From the NCBI RefSeq assembly GCF_000025325.1, contig NC_013744.1:310001-374000 (forward strand): a DNA stretch of 64,000 nucleotides, given 5' to 3'. Origin of the DNA: Haloterrigena turkmenica DSM 5511. Its GTDB lineage: Archaea > Halobacteriota > Halobacteria > Halobacteriales > Natrialbaceae. A program made the translations under genes and the position numbers. The notes under the pieces were generated by a model. That model saw only the letters and a list, made by a program, of their open reading frames with translations, ran no database searches and was not told where the DNA came from. Below, piece by piece: positions 18,501-26,911 of this stretch; within the stretch, counting starts at the first letter, position 1; each line of letters opens with the position of its first letter.

Positions 18501-18800
18501 TCATTCAGAAAATATGTTTCCCACGTACTGATCTTCCCAGTCGCGGCGGGCTTCAACCTCTCGGATTCCGCGGCGTGTCACCGAGTAGATGTTGGTACGG
18601 CGGTCGGCCTCCCCTTTCTCGACCAGTCCTTTGTCGACGAGTGTATCGAGGTTCGGGTAGAGGCGGCCGTGGTGGATCTCTTTCTCGTAGTAGTTCTCGA
18701 GTTCGTCTTTGATCGCGAGGCCGTGCGGTTCCTCGAGGCCGGTAGCAACGTACAGGAGGTCGCGCTGGAAGCCGGTCAGATCATACATATCAGGGCTCAT
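18501..18800 (-). CDS. PadR family transcriptional regulator
   Basis: A 99-aa winged-helix regulator. The PadR pattern is complete: TGFQRDLLYVATGLEEPHGLAIK, then KEIHHGRLYPNLDTLVDKGLVEKG, then TNIYSVTRRGIREVEAR. I use the ATG at 18800 (MSPDMYDLTGF), which matches haloarchaeal homologues; the longer frame upstream is not protein-like. It is divergent from a HalOD1 gene with 119 bp between the starts, so it may control that gene. Ligand unknown. Confidence 0.85.
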   Translation of the reverse strand: MSPDMYDLTGFQRDLLYVATGLEEPHGLAIKDELENYYEKEIHHGRLYPNLDTLVDKGLVEKGEADRRTNIYSVTRRGIREVEARRDWEDQYVGNIFSE

Positions 18801-18919
18801 GGTGATCAATGCCTTAAGAATACTGATGACAATACCGCTTTCAACGTAAAAGATTGTGTGAAATCCGCCAGAGTTTGGCAATCCTTTTATGTCGGGATGT
18901 GGGATCACAGTCCGTGCGA

Positions 18920-19219
18920 ATGATGAACACACAGATCAATGCAGACGACTCTTCAACTTCCCTGACTACGTCGACCACTGCCGACTGGGACAGTGGTTCC
19001 GAGAACACCCCTGTCTACGCAATTGTTTCTGCAGTTGCAGAGGCAGAGGGCGTTGACTCCATTGACCTGCCGCCGCTCTACAACGTGATCGATCCGGAAG
19101 CACTGAACGCTCTCTTCACGTCTGATTCTGGTACTGTTTCCAGTGTGGAGTTCGAGTACGCCGGATATTCTGTTGTTGTCCGCGGAGAAGGAGACGTTGT
19201 CGTCCAATCTCTTCAATAG
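18920..19219 (+). CDS. HalOD1 output-domain protein
   Basis: A 99-aa protein with two adjacent ATG starts (18920 and 18923). The first 30 residues are Ser/Thr/Asp-rich and probably flexible. The HalOD1 core follows: TPVYAIVSAVAEAEGVDSID, LPPLYNVIDPEALNALF, then the closing strands VEFEYAGYSVVVRGEGDVVV. It is the best match to the family pattern among the copies in this window. It is transcribed divergently from the PadR regulator, suggesting joint control. Confidence 0.85.
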   Translation: MMNTQINADDSSTSLTTSTTADWDSGSENTPVYAIVSAVAEAEGVDSIDLPPLYNVIDPEALNALFTSDSGTVSSVEFEYAGYSVVVRGEGDVVVQSLQ

Positions 19220-19362
19220 CTCGAACCAGGTTTTGGTGTTACGCCGGTCTCGACCGCCCCTTCCGCGGCATGTTCTGTGACGACATTGCTTCCTCGAGCG
19301 GTCGACTCCAATCAGTTCAATATCGCTATCGTCTGGAGACTACGTCAATCACCCTCGCAATG

Positions 19363-19814
19363 TCACCGGTATTCCACTGCTGGATCATCGAAATTGGCGC
19401 AGAGGCGGAGCATCTTATCGAGAAGGTCAGGCGGCCGTGAGTACCTCACGGCTTTGCTACGGCGATCGAATTCGACAAGTCCGTTTTCCGCTAACTTCGG
19501 GAGATCGGAATGTGCTAACGACGTTTGCACCTGCTCAACCGGGCGGACTCTATGGTAGCTGGGTCCGTCTCTTGTTCCATCGCAGCAACATGCCTTGCCA
19601 GTTCATCGAGATCGCTGACTTCGGTCTCCTGCAGGAAGGACAGGGTGTACCGGCGGCGCTGATTTAGCAACGCACGGAGCACACCTTCTAGTTTCCGTTG
19701 TCCGTCGTTGCCGGTCTGAATGCCCCCATCACCAACGATCGTCGAGTCGGTCTGGGTATCGGTAGTGTCGTCACGACGATTGAGTCGCTTGCCGCCGAGT
19801 TCCTTCTCCGACAT
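19363..19814 (-). pseudogene. Frameshifted haloarchaeal winged-helix protein (DUF7344-like)
   Basis: From the ATG at 19814 the protein reads normally (MSEKELGGKRLN to LEGVLRALLNQRRRYTLSFL, then DLDELARHVAAMEQETDP) and then goes out of frame near 19540-19550. The next frame continues the same family with VEQVQTSLAHSDLPKLAENG, LVEFDRRSKAVRYSRPPDLL and a stop at 19363. Joining the two frames gives a complete protein of about 150 aa of the family found widely in haloarchaea as small DNA-binding regulators. A one-base frameshift, real or a sequencing error, separates the halves. Confidence 0.8.
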
Positions 19815-19928
19815 GCGGATAGATACATCGGTACTAGTGGACAGTAGCAGCGAATGTTCTCTTCTTCGACACGGGGATAGAGTTAAACCGGATAGTATTG
19901 TCTTATCCATATAGAGGTGATCTGATAT

Positions 19929-20207
19929 ATGTCTATGGTCGACGATCCACGCCCACCGCTCCCCGACTGGGTGATGGACGCCTATACTGCCATCGAGACC
20001 TCTATCACGGAGACAGCCGCCGATAACAGCCAAAGCGGGGTGCCAGCGATCAACCGTGACCAGGCCGTCGACGGACTCTGTACGGACGGCGAACTGGCGC
20101 TTGAACCCGACGACGCCGAATATGCACTGACACGGCTACTCAATCGGGGCTACTTCTACGTGGTCGACGGCGAACTCCGGATCACCACCCCACCTAGCGA
20201 AGATTGA
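19929..20207 (+). CDS. Small haloarchaeal winged-helix-like protein
   Basis: A 92-aa acidic protein. It begins MSMVDDPRPPLPDWVMDAY and ends with a helix-strand section (YALTRLLNRGYFYVVDGELR) that looks like the wing end of a winged-helix fold. An alternative ATG is two codons in. I have seen proteins of this type as hypothetical genes in haloarchaea; I know no function. It is divergent from the frameshifted regulator with a 114-bp gap, and the two may have been a regulator pair. Confidence 0.65.
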   Translation: MSMVDDPRPPLPDWVMDAYTAIETSITETAADNSQSGVPAINRDQAVDGLCTDGELALEPDDAEYALTRLLNRGYFYVVDGELRITTPPSED

Positions 20208-20254
20208 CCACTCTCTGCGGTCCAGAGCGTAGGGGCGGCACCGATCGTGACCAG

Positions 20255-20560
20255 TCATGGCCAGTCGACTGGTAGTTCATTCGCGTTCTCCTCGAACACT
20301 TCCAGCACCGGCTTGATCTGCTCGAATTGCGGGCCTCTCTCAACCACGTGCTGCTCCCGATCCCACGTGATGAATCCGGCCTCCTCTAACCGTGGCAGGT
20401 GATTATGATACATCTCGACTTGGAGATTTGCTAACTGCTCACCGTCGACTCGTACACCTTCTGGTGTCTGCACTGCTTCCTGCGGATTGTGTTCCAGAAG
20501 GGCGACCAGCAACTGCCGACGATGTCCATTCGCTAACGCTGCCATGATCTCGTCGAGCAT
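20255..20560 (-). CDS. ArsR/DUF7344-type winged-helix transcriptional regulator
   Basis: A 101-aa protein with a winged-helix core: MLDEIMAALANGHRRQLLVAL, then YHNHLPRLEEAGFITWDREQ, the recognition and wing part, then an acidic C-terminal helix (IKPVLEVFEENANEL). The ATG at 20560 fits family starts; upstream ATG 20584 is possible. It is convergent with the 92-aa gene, 47 bp apart. Ligand and targets are unknown. Confidence 0.75.
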   Translation of the reverse strand: MLDEIMAALANGHRRQLLVALLEHNPQEAVQTPEGVRVDGEQLANLQVEMYHNHLPRLEEAGFITWDREQHVVERGPQFEQIKPVLEVFEENANELPVDWP

Positions 20561-20807
20561 ATCCCATATACAGCGGAAAACCATGAAGGTCCTTGGCAGG
20601 ATTAGACAAGCTATTGCATGATCCTTTGATGCTAAATTCATATATTCAGATGTTCAAATTTGGTTCGAGGTAGGAAATACAATAGTTGTTTATCAAGATC
20701 ATCGAATTCGAGTCCCTCCTTCGAGCAGTCGCCGACCATAACGGAGAGGATGGCAACTCAGTAGCAGTTCAGAAACCACTCATCAGCCGTCAATTAGAGT
20801 GAATTTT

Positions 20808-20996
20808 TCAACCACAGCTACAGCCATTACAGTGTGAGCATTTAACCGTCCCATCTTCATAGAGTCGACCTAGACGCACTGATCCACAATCCTGGCATTT
20901 CACCAACACAAGCTCTGTATTTTCCTCCAACTTCTTCAGAAGTACTATCAATATTAGAGAGATTTCTTCCGGAGGGTTGCAATTACTGAAATGCAC
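20808..20996 (-). CDS. Small zinc-ribbon protein
   Basis: A 62-aa frame whose C-terminal half has CQDCGSVRLGRLYEDGTVKC followed by SHCNGCSCG, two Cys pairs that could bind one zinc ion. The N-terminal part contains a hydrophobic stretch (ISLILIVLLKKL). It may be a stand-alone miniprotein or the tail of a lost gene. No neighbour relation is apparent. Confidence 0.4.
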   Translation of the reverse strand: MHFSNCNPPEEISLILIVLLKKLEENTELVLVKCQDCGSVRLGRLYEDGTVKCSHCNGCSCG

Positions 20997-21201
20997 GCTT
21001 TCAACTCTTTACTGATCCTCGGGCGAGTTCAGATATTCGTCATGTCGAATGACCATAATTTCTAAAAAATGCCCGATTCATCTTCGCCATCTTCTTCGTC
21101 GCATTTAAGATCTCGTCGACGGTTGTTTACCTGAATTCGTTGTTTGGCATAGATGGACCAATTCGCCCCATTCACGTATGGGTTTTCCACCCTCAATGTG
21201 A

Positions 21202-21828
21202 TTGAATTTCTTCTCCATTCTCACTCCGGGTGGTGCCCCATTTCAGCAAGACCCTCCAGAGTGTGAATGGGACCGGCCCTGTCGCCCACCTGTGTTTTGC
21301 TCACCTCAGATGATACTCGATACCCTTTCTGGGCTGGACGGCAAGATCCTGGTCGCGAGTCTGTTCGAGGGCCGCCACGTTCTGTGTATTCTGCGTGTAG
21401 CCTTCGAGGGTAATCTATCGCTGACCGTCGCGAACGAGCTCGCACAGCGAATCGAGGACGCGGGGAAGCCTGCGGTGATCCTCTACCTCGCGGACTTCGA
21501 CGTCAAAGGCTACGATATGCCAGCGAACATGGCGGGAAAGCTGGCATGGCTCCATCAGCGCGGCGATCTCGAGCAACGGGTTGTGATCGAACGGCTGGCC
21601 GTGACAAAAGACCAGATCGAGACGGTAGAGTTCCCGCGAAAGCCGATCGAAGAGAATACGGCGTCCGGTACCGGCGACGTCGCGTACAACCGTCGGATCA
21701 CCGAGTGGGAGCAGGAACAAGGCGCCGGCATGACCGAACTGAACGCCCTCGAGCAACAACCCGAGGAGTTCCACCGGATCGTTCGCGACGCCCTCGAGCG
21801 GTACACGGACCCCGAACTGCCGCAGAGA
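21202..21828 (+). pseudogene. Truncated Toprim-like protein fused to IS6 transposase remnant
   Basis: Residues about 70-205 of this frame read like a haloarchaeal plasmid/provirus protein with a topoisomerase VI/Spo11-type nucleotide domain: AVILYLADFDVKGYDMPANM, RGDLEQRVVIERLAVTKDQI, then TGTGDVAYNRRITEWE and LERYTDPELPQR. The DFDVKGYDMP segment carries the acidic metal-binding DxD-like pattern. The start is uncertain (TTG at 21202; nothing better) and the N-terminus seems lost. At about 21829 the frame runs directly into a transposase (MKESIQLSL...), so the C-terminus of the original protein is cut off by the insertion. Confidence 0.6.
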
Positions 21829-22392
21829 ATGAAGGAGAGTATTCAGCTATCCCTGTCAGAACCACCACTTTTGAAAACTATATCTTTTTCTCAGATGTTT
21901 GGTGTCGAGCATAGTCGATCGACCGTGCATAATTGGGTTCACAAGGCCGATCTACAGCCGGCGGATGGACAGTCGCCGGATCATATTGCGATCGACGAAA
22001 CCGTGATTCGAATCGTTGATCACCAGTATTGGTTGTACACGGCAGTCAATCCTAAATTGAACAGATCCTCCACATGCGGCTGTTTTCAACGACTATAACC
22101 GCATTGACCGAGCGCTTTCTCCGAGAACTGGCCGAGAAACACAATGTCGAGGATGCTGTGTTTCTCGTCGATGGTGCGCAGCATCTCCAGACAGAACTCT
22201 GCCGACACGGACTCCGACTTCGGTACGAAAAACAGGGAAATCGAAACGGATCCAAACATGTCTTTCAAGAGGTAAAGCGACGTACCTATTCGTTTTCAAA
22301 TTGTCCCAGTCACGTCAAGCCACTAACTGTAGAATCGTGGCTCCAAACCTTCGCCCCCCTGGCAGAATGTTACAAACTAAACACGACTGTTT
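21829..22392 (+). mobile_element. Decayed IS6-family element (type A)
   Basis: The frame continues from the Toprim-like gene as an IS6-family transposase: FGVEHSRSTVHNWVHKADLQ, then PDHIAIDETVIRIVDHQYWL with the first catalytic Asp. Near 22060 the frame changes and continues ALTERFLRELAEKHNVEDAV, FLVDGAQHLQTELCRHG with the second Asp, and NGSKHVFQEVKRRTYSFSNC with the catalytic Glu. The first 30 or so codons are missing, so it cannot move by itself. Its 3' end (TACAAACTAAACACGAC) matches copies near 16.5 and 56.7 kb. Confidence 0.8.
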
Positions 22393-22435
22393 CCGTTGAC
22401 CGAATCCTTTTCCCTGTTTGGTCCCAACTCGTCCT

Positions 22436-25400
22436 ATGGGTTCGTCCGTACCATCGCCTGCCACGGTCCAAGCGGTCTTCGACCAGCTCGGTCCCCCTGG
22501 GACCCCCTTCACGACGCCGGAGATCGCCGCGGAGTTCGACTGTTCCGACCGAACGATCTACAATCGACTCGACGCGCTCGTCGACGAGGGCGTCATTGAG
22601 ACGAAGAAAGTCGGCGCTCGCGGACGGGTGTGGTGGAGGCCCGTCGACGGCGACATTCGACGGAACGGCGGCGCTTTCAACGAACGGAACCCCGTCTCAT
22701 TCCGAGATGAGCAGGCACTATCCTTTCTCTCTGATAGCGAGATGGCCGAACGCATCCGCAAGTTCGAGTGGGCCAAAACGCCGCTTGGCCCGATGGACGG
22801 GTGGCCCCTAGAGTTGCGGGTCGCGGCCGACATCATGCTGGGGGCGGACGAGGCCATCGGTCTCTACTGGGGAGAGGACCTGACACTGCTGTACAATGAC
22901 GCCTGGCGGGAGTTGATCGGTGACAAGCATCCGGAGGCGCTGGGGCGGCCTGCCCAAGAGGTGTTTCCCGAGATCTGGGAGACGATCGAGCCGATGTTCG
23001 CTGACGTGCTGGATGGGAATGGAGTTGGGTTCGAACGGGAACAGCGACTGTCGCTGGAACGTGACGGCCAGATAGAGGACGCGTGGTTCGACTACAGCGC
23101 CAATCCGATTCTGATGGCCGACGGCTCCGTCGGTGGCGTCTTCAACATCGCGAACGAAATCACCGAGAGAAAAGACGCCCAACAAACCCTGCGCGACAGA
23201 GAGGGGCGACTCAACGCATTCGTCACAAGTACCTCGGAAATCGTCTATCGAATGAGTCCGGACTGGTCAGAGATGTACTACTTGGACGGCAAGGATTTCA
23301 TCGCCGACACGGAGGATCCTCGGGAAACGTGGTTGAAGGAGTACATTCCACCGGACGAGCAAGAGCGGGTGATGGCCGCCATTGAGGAGGCCATCGAGAC
23401 GAAAAGCATGTTCGAACTGGAGCACCAGGTTCACCAGGTCGATGGCACCCGAGGCTGGACGCACTCACGGGCAGTGCCGATACTGGACGACGACGGCGAC
23501 ATCGTCGAGTGGTTCGGGACGGCCAGTGACGTCACCGAGCGAAGGCGCGCTGAACAGGCTCTTCGTGAGTCAGAGCAACGCTATCAAAGGCTGTTCGACT
23601 CCGTCAACGAGTCCATCGAAGAGGCCTTTTTCATCATCGAGCGGGTGTCCGGCGAGGGCGAGACTGCCGCAAACGGGGACGACCCGGCAGCGTATCGCTT
23701 CGTGGAAACGAACCCGGTGTTCGAGAAATCCATCGGTGTGACCGACGTAGTCGGGAAACAAGTGAGCGATCTCGATTTCGACGGCGACCTCCCCGGATCG
23801 GACGTGTGGGGAGAGGTGGTCCGGACAGGCGAATCGAGACGCTTCGAGATCGAGACCACTGGTGGTCCGCTCGCCGATGGCTGGTACGATGTTCGCGTCT
23901 TCCCGTATGGCGGAGCGGACAGTCGAGCCGCTGCGTGTCTCGCCGACGATATCACAGACCAAAAGGAAGTCCAACGGTCTCTTGAACGGCTCACCGAGGC
24001 AAGCCGGGAACTGATAGAGGCCGATCCAGAGATGGTCCACGACCGCGTGGCTGAGCTCACGATAGCGGTGCTTGACGTCGAGTACGCTGCGCTCTGGCGG
24101 TATGACGAGGCAAGCGGAGACTTGATCGACGCCATCAGCACTCTCGACACGGGGATCGATGCCGAAACCGTCCGACACCCGGATGATGCCTCTGAGCACG
24201 TCTGGCAGGCGTTTATCGACGATGAGACCGCCGTCACAAACAACCTCCACGTCGACGAGACCGTGCCGGACGCAGCGACCCTGCGGAGCCGCCTGCTCAT
24301 TCCACTGGGCAGACATGGCGTTGTCTGTATCGGATCCTTCCAGCCGAATGGCTTCGATGAGCGGATAGTCGACCTTGCCGAAACTCTCGGGGCGACGCTC
24401 GAAACGGCGTGGGACCGTGCCGACAGCGAACGCCAATTGCAAGTGCAGAACGAAGAACTGCAACGCCTCGACCGTCTCAACACCCTCATACGAGAGATCG
24501 ATCAGGCACTTGTGGGAGCCGATACCCGCGAGGAGATCGATGAGGCAGTCTGCGAACGACTGGCCAGCTCCGACCTCTACGAGTTCGCGTGGCTCGGAGA
24601 GTACGATCCGGGGACCAACCGGATAGAACCGCGTGCGTGGGCTGGCGTCGACAGCGGCTACGTAGAGGAGCTCACGATCACGGTCGAGGACACACCGACC
24701 AACCGAGACCCAATCGCCCGTGCCCTCCGCACGGGCGACTTGCAGGTGGTTGCAGACATCGCTACGGATAGCGGCTTCGCCCCCTGGCGGGAAGCGACGC
24801 TCGAACGCGGCGCCCGGTCGCTGGTCTGCATTCCACTCGTTTACGACGACGCGGCGTACGGCGTGTTGACAGTCTACGCCGACCGTCCCCAGTCCGACGA
24901 GGACAAACGGAATCGGGACGTGCTGTCGGAACTCGGTGATACGACCGCCCATGCGCTCAACGCGAGGGAGACGCGGGCGACGTTGCAGACCGACAGCGTC
25001 GTCGAACTCACGCTCCGATTCGAGGACGCTGACACGCCGCTGTATCGTCTCTCCCGGGAGACGGAGTATACCATCGAGCATCAGGGGTTCGTTCCCCGAT
25101 CGAGCGGGCAGACCGACGTCTTCTTCATCGTTCGTGAAATCTCGCCGGAAGATCTCCGGGCCACAGCAGAACGCTCGCTCGCGTTCGAGGACCTAGACTG
25201 TCTCACCGAGAGGGCCGATGGAGCACTGTTCAGGGCACGGGTGTCTGAGCCGACGCTCGCCGCACGGGTCACTGACGAGGGGGCTGTCGTGCGTTCGATT
25301 ACCATCGATTCCGGGGTTGCAACCGTTGTTCTCGATATCCCCCACACGGCAGCGGTCCGCGAGTTCCTGAACCGACTCCGCCAGTGGCATCCGGAATTGG

Positions 25401-25681
25401 AGCTACGCGCCCGCCAGTCGCGCGAACGGCCACTGAAGACCCGGCAAACCTTCGTGACGGCGCTCGAGGACCGCCTGACGGATCGACAGCGGGAAGTCCT
25501 GCAGACGGCCTACCTGAGCGGCTTCTTCGAGATGCCACGGGTCAGTAACGGACAGGAGGTCACACACCTGGTCGGCGTCTCACAGCCGACGTTCTCTGAG
25601 CACCTGCGTGCCGCTGAACGTACCCTGTGTGAGGTCCTATTCGAGACCGAACCGTATGCCGAGGATATCGTCTCGACGTAG
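22436..25681 (+). CDS. Large sensor-regulator: HTH, PAS repeats, GAF domains, bacterio-opsin-activator-type C-terminus
   Basis: A 1081-aa cytosolic one-component regulator. Order seen: N-terminal winged helix (PPGTPFTTPEIAAEFDCSDR, residues about 25-75); a PAS domain (about 100-240, ending ITERKDAQQ); a second PAS (about 245-370, ending DVTERRRAEQAL); a third PAS (to about 515); two GAF domains (about 530-670 and 690-850); a bacterio-opsin-activator GAF/HTH-associated domain (about 865-1010); and a C-terminal HTH_10 (LTDRQREVLQTAYLSGFFEM, residues about 1020-1075). Having HTH domains at both ends is unusual. The ATG at 22436 was preferred over the in-frame one at 22418. It follows directly after the IS6 relic. 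Signal unknown; redox, light or small ligands are typical. Confidence 0.88.
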   Translation: MGSSVPSPATVQAVFDQLGPPGTPFTTPEIAAEFDCSDRTIYNRLDALVDEGVIETKKVGARGRVWWRPVDGDIRRNGGAFNERNPVSFRDEQALSFLSDSEMAERIRKFEWAKTPLGPMDGWPLELRVAADIMLGADEAIGLYWGEDLTLLYNDAWRELIGDKHPEALGRPAQEVFPEIWETIEPMFADVLDGNGVGFEREQRLSLERDGQIEDAWFDYSANPILMADGSVGGVFNIANEITERKDAQQTLRDREGRLNAFVTSTSEIVYRMSPDWSEMYYLDGKDFIADTEDPRETWLKEYIPPDEQERVMAAIEEAIETKSMFELEHQVHQVDGTRGWTHSRAVPILDDDGDIVEWFGTASDVTERRRAEQALRESEQRYQRLFDSVNESIEEAFFIIERVSGEGETAANGDDPAAYRFVETNPVFEKSIGVTDVVGKQVSDLDFDGDLPGSDVWGEVVRTGESRRFEIETTGGPLADGWYDVRVFPYGGADSRAAACLADDITDQKEVQRSLERLTEASRELIEADPEMVHDRVAELTIAVLDVEYAALWRYDEASGDLIDAISTLDTGIDAETVRHPDDASEHVWQAFIDDETAVTNNLHVDETVPDAATLRSRLLIPLGRHGVVCIGSFQPNGFDERIVDLAETLGATLETAWDRADSERQLQVQNEELQRLDRLNTLIREIDQALVGADTREEIDEAVCERLASSDLYEFAWLGEYDPGTNRIEPRAWAGVDSGYVEELTITVEDTPTNRDPIARALRTGDLQVVADIATDSGFAPWREATLERGARSLVCIPLVYDDAAYGVLTVYADRPQSDEDKRNRDVLSELGDTTAHALNARETRATLQTDSVVELTLRFEDADTPLYRLSRETEYTIEHQGFVPRSSGQTDVFFIVREISPEDLRATAERSLAFEDLDCLTERADGALFRARVSEPTLAARVTDEGAVVRSITIDSGVATVVLDIPHTAAVREFLNRLRQWHPELELRARQSRERPLKTRQTFVTALEDRLTDRQREVLQTAYLSGFFEMPRVSNGQEVTHLVGVSQPTFSEHLRAAERTLCEVLFETEPYAEDIVST

Positions 25682-25934
25682 CACCACACCCTAACCTCAA
25701 AAACAAAATTGGGGGAGAGGTTTGAATAATTAGGGCTTAGGCTTTCACTTCTACTGATCCTCTCGTCTATTATGAACCGGAGATATCTCCATGGTGGTCG
25801 GTACGGATGTTGAGACGGATCAATGACGAGCTTTCGGAGTTGTGGTTGCGGATCGTTCACTCGAAGGTGATCAAGAGCAATCACTTCCAGCCGTTCGACC
25901 ACTTCGGTCGAGAAATTATCCAGGAGGAAACAGA

Positions 25935-26276
25935 ATGAGTATACCATCCTCAGTCGAAGACGGCATCTTCTATGACACAACAACAGACACCTTTCACGCT
26001 CGCTTCAATCCAGAGCAAACCAATCCGAGCAAAGCCGTCATCTTGGCTCTCGCGGAAGTGACCCGAACAGACCTATCCAAAATGGAACCCCTGTTCAGTG
26101 AGATCGATCCGAACGCACTGGATACGATTCTCGGTTCCCATCTATCGGAGACCGCCACCGAGGCTCGCAAGGTGACGTTCCAATATCAGAATCATTTAGT
26201 GTTCGTGACCGGTTCGGGTACCCTCACTGTCTTCCCCGAGGTCCAAGAGCAAACTCTGAAGGAGAGACGTGCCTGA
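25935..26276 (+). CDS. HalOD1 output-domain protein
   Basis: A 113-aa protein. The ATG at 25935 is preceded by AGGAGG at 25922-25927, one of the best Shine-Dalgarno sequences in the window, which fixes the start. The HalOD1 core is seen in SKAVILALAEVTRTDLSKME, PLFSEIDPNALDTILGS and KVTFQYQNHLVFVTGSGTLT. It overlaps the next mini-gene by 8 bp, so the two are probably translated together. The N-terminal 30 residues are variable. Confidence 0.8.
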   Translation: MSIPSSVEDGIFYDTTTDTFHARFNPEQTNPSKAVILALAEVTRTDLSKMEPLFSEIDPNALDTILGSHLSETATEARKVTFQYQNHLVFVTGSGTLTVFPEVQEQTLKERRA

Positions 26277-26412
26277 GAACATCCGGTGTGCGGATTGCGG
26301 TATTACGGTATTAGGGTTCGACTTCGAATGGAATGATCCGTCTCCGGTAAGCGGTGACGAGTGTCCGAATTGCACTGGGACAGAATTTGTCTCAATCCAC
26401 AAGAGCAACTAA
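26269..26412 (+). CDS. 47-residue zinc-ribbon protein coupled to HalOD1 gene
   Basis: A GTG at 26269, within the end of the HalOD1 gene, opens 47 codons: VPENIRCADCGITVLGFDFE, then a Pro/Asp loop, then CPNCTGTEFVSIHKSN. CADC and CPNC form a four-cysteine zinc ribbon. GGAGAG just upstream could be the ribosome-binding site. The 8-bp overlap with the HalOD1 stop and shared strand argue for a two-gene operon. No function is known; a DNA- or protein-binding partner of the HalOD1 protein is a reasonable guess. Confidence 0.6.
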   Translation: MPENIRCADCGITVLGFDFEWNDPSPVSGDECPNCTGTEFVSIHKSN

Positions 26413-26509
26413 CGTACCCCACATCTGTGCGGATTTGACCTCGGTAGCAGTGGAGACCGTAGCGTGCTTGGAATCACTGCGTTAGTGCTGACGATCATGT
26501 TGCTCTGGG

Positions 26510-26720
26510 GGCACTGCTAGTTTAGCACCTCCGCTAGTATATATGAATTAAGCTATTATTCAGTCGTCGTATATTGTAGTAGTGTGAAAAATGTTCAAGA
26601 CATTCTCTGACGCTCGCTCGATTACCCACCCACGAATTATGGAAGCGGTCAACGCGCATCTTAAGGGTGTGAAACCACTTCTTTATGAGGTTTCGATCAA
26701 CGTAGTCGAGCGGACCGTCC
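26510..26720 (-). mobile_element. 3' end remnant of an IS6-family element (type B)
   Basis: On the minus strand this reads GPLDYVDRNLIKKWFHTLKM, then RVDRFHNSWVGNRASVREC and HYYNIRRLNNSLI, the C-terminal part of an IS6-family transposase including its catalytic Glu region. The element end, GGCACTGCTAG then TTTAGCACC, closely matches the end of the element at 52.4 kb (GGTACTGTCTAGTTTAGCACC with a one-base difference in the gap). Everything upstream of the last 70 codons is missing. Confidence 0.75.
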
Positions 26721-26911
26721 AGCCCGAAGATCCAATTCCGGGCCCTACACTGACTCATTAACCGGATTGATGTACTTGCTGCGGTCCTTGGGAAAACCGA
26801 ACGGGCATCCTCGTGACCGTGCCTCATAAGCGGGTGCGGTATCGGCCGGCGGAAACGGTAAGGTTCCGTCGGAGGGGCAGGACTCCGGGAATTCAGTCGT
26901 AGAAGACTGAG

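Noticed and set aside
23570-25081. A 503-codon minus-strand open frame
   Set aside because: It is antisense to PAS and GAF domains of the large regulator and shows no domain of its own.
25510-25983. Minus-strand frame of 157 codons overlapping the end of the large regulator
   Set aside because: Half of it is antisense to the HTH domain, and the rest contains no recognisable family, so I do not call a gene although the 25.7-25.9 kb part is protein-like in places.
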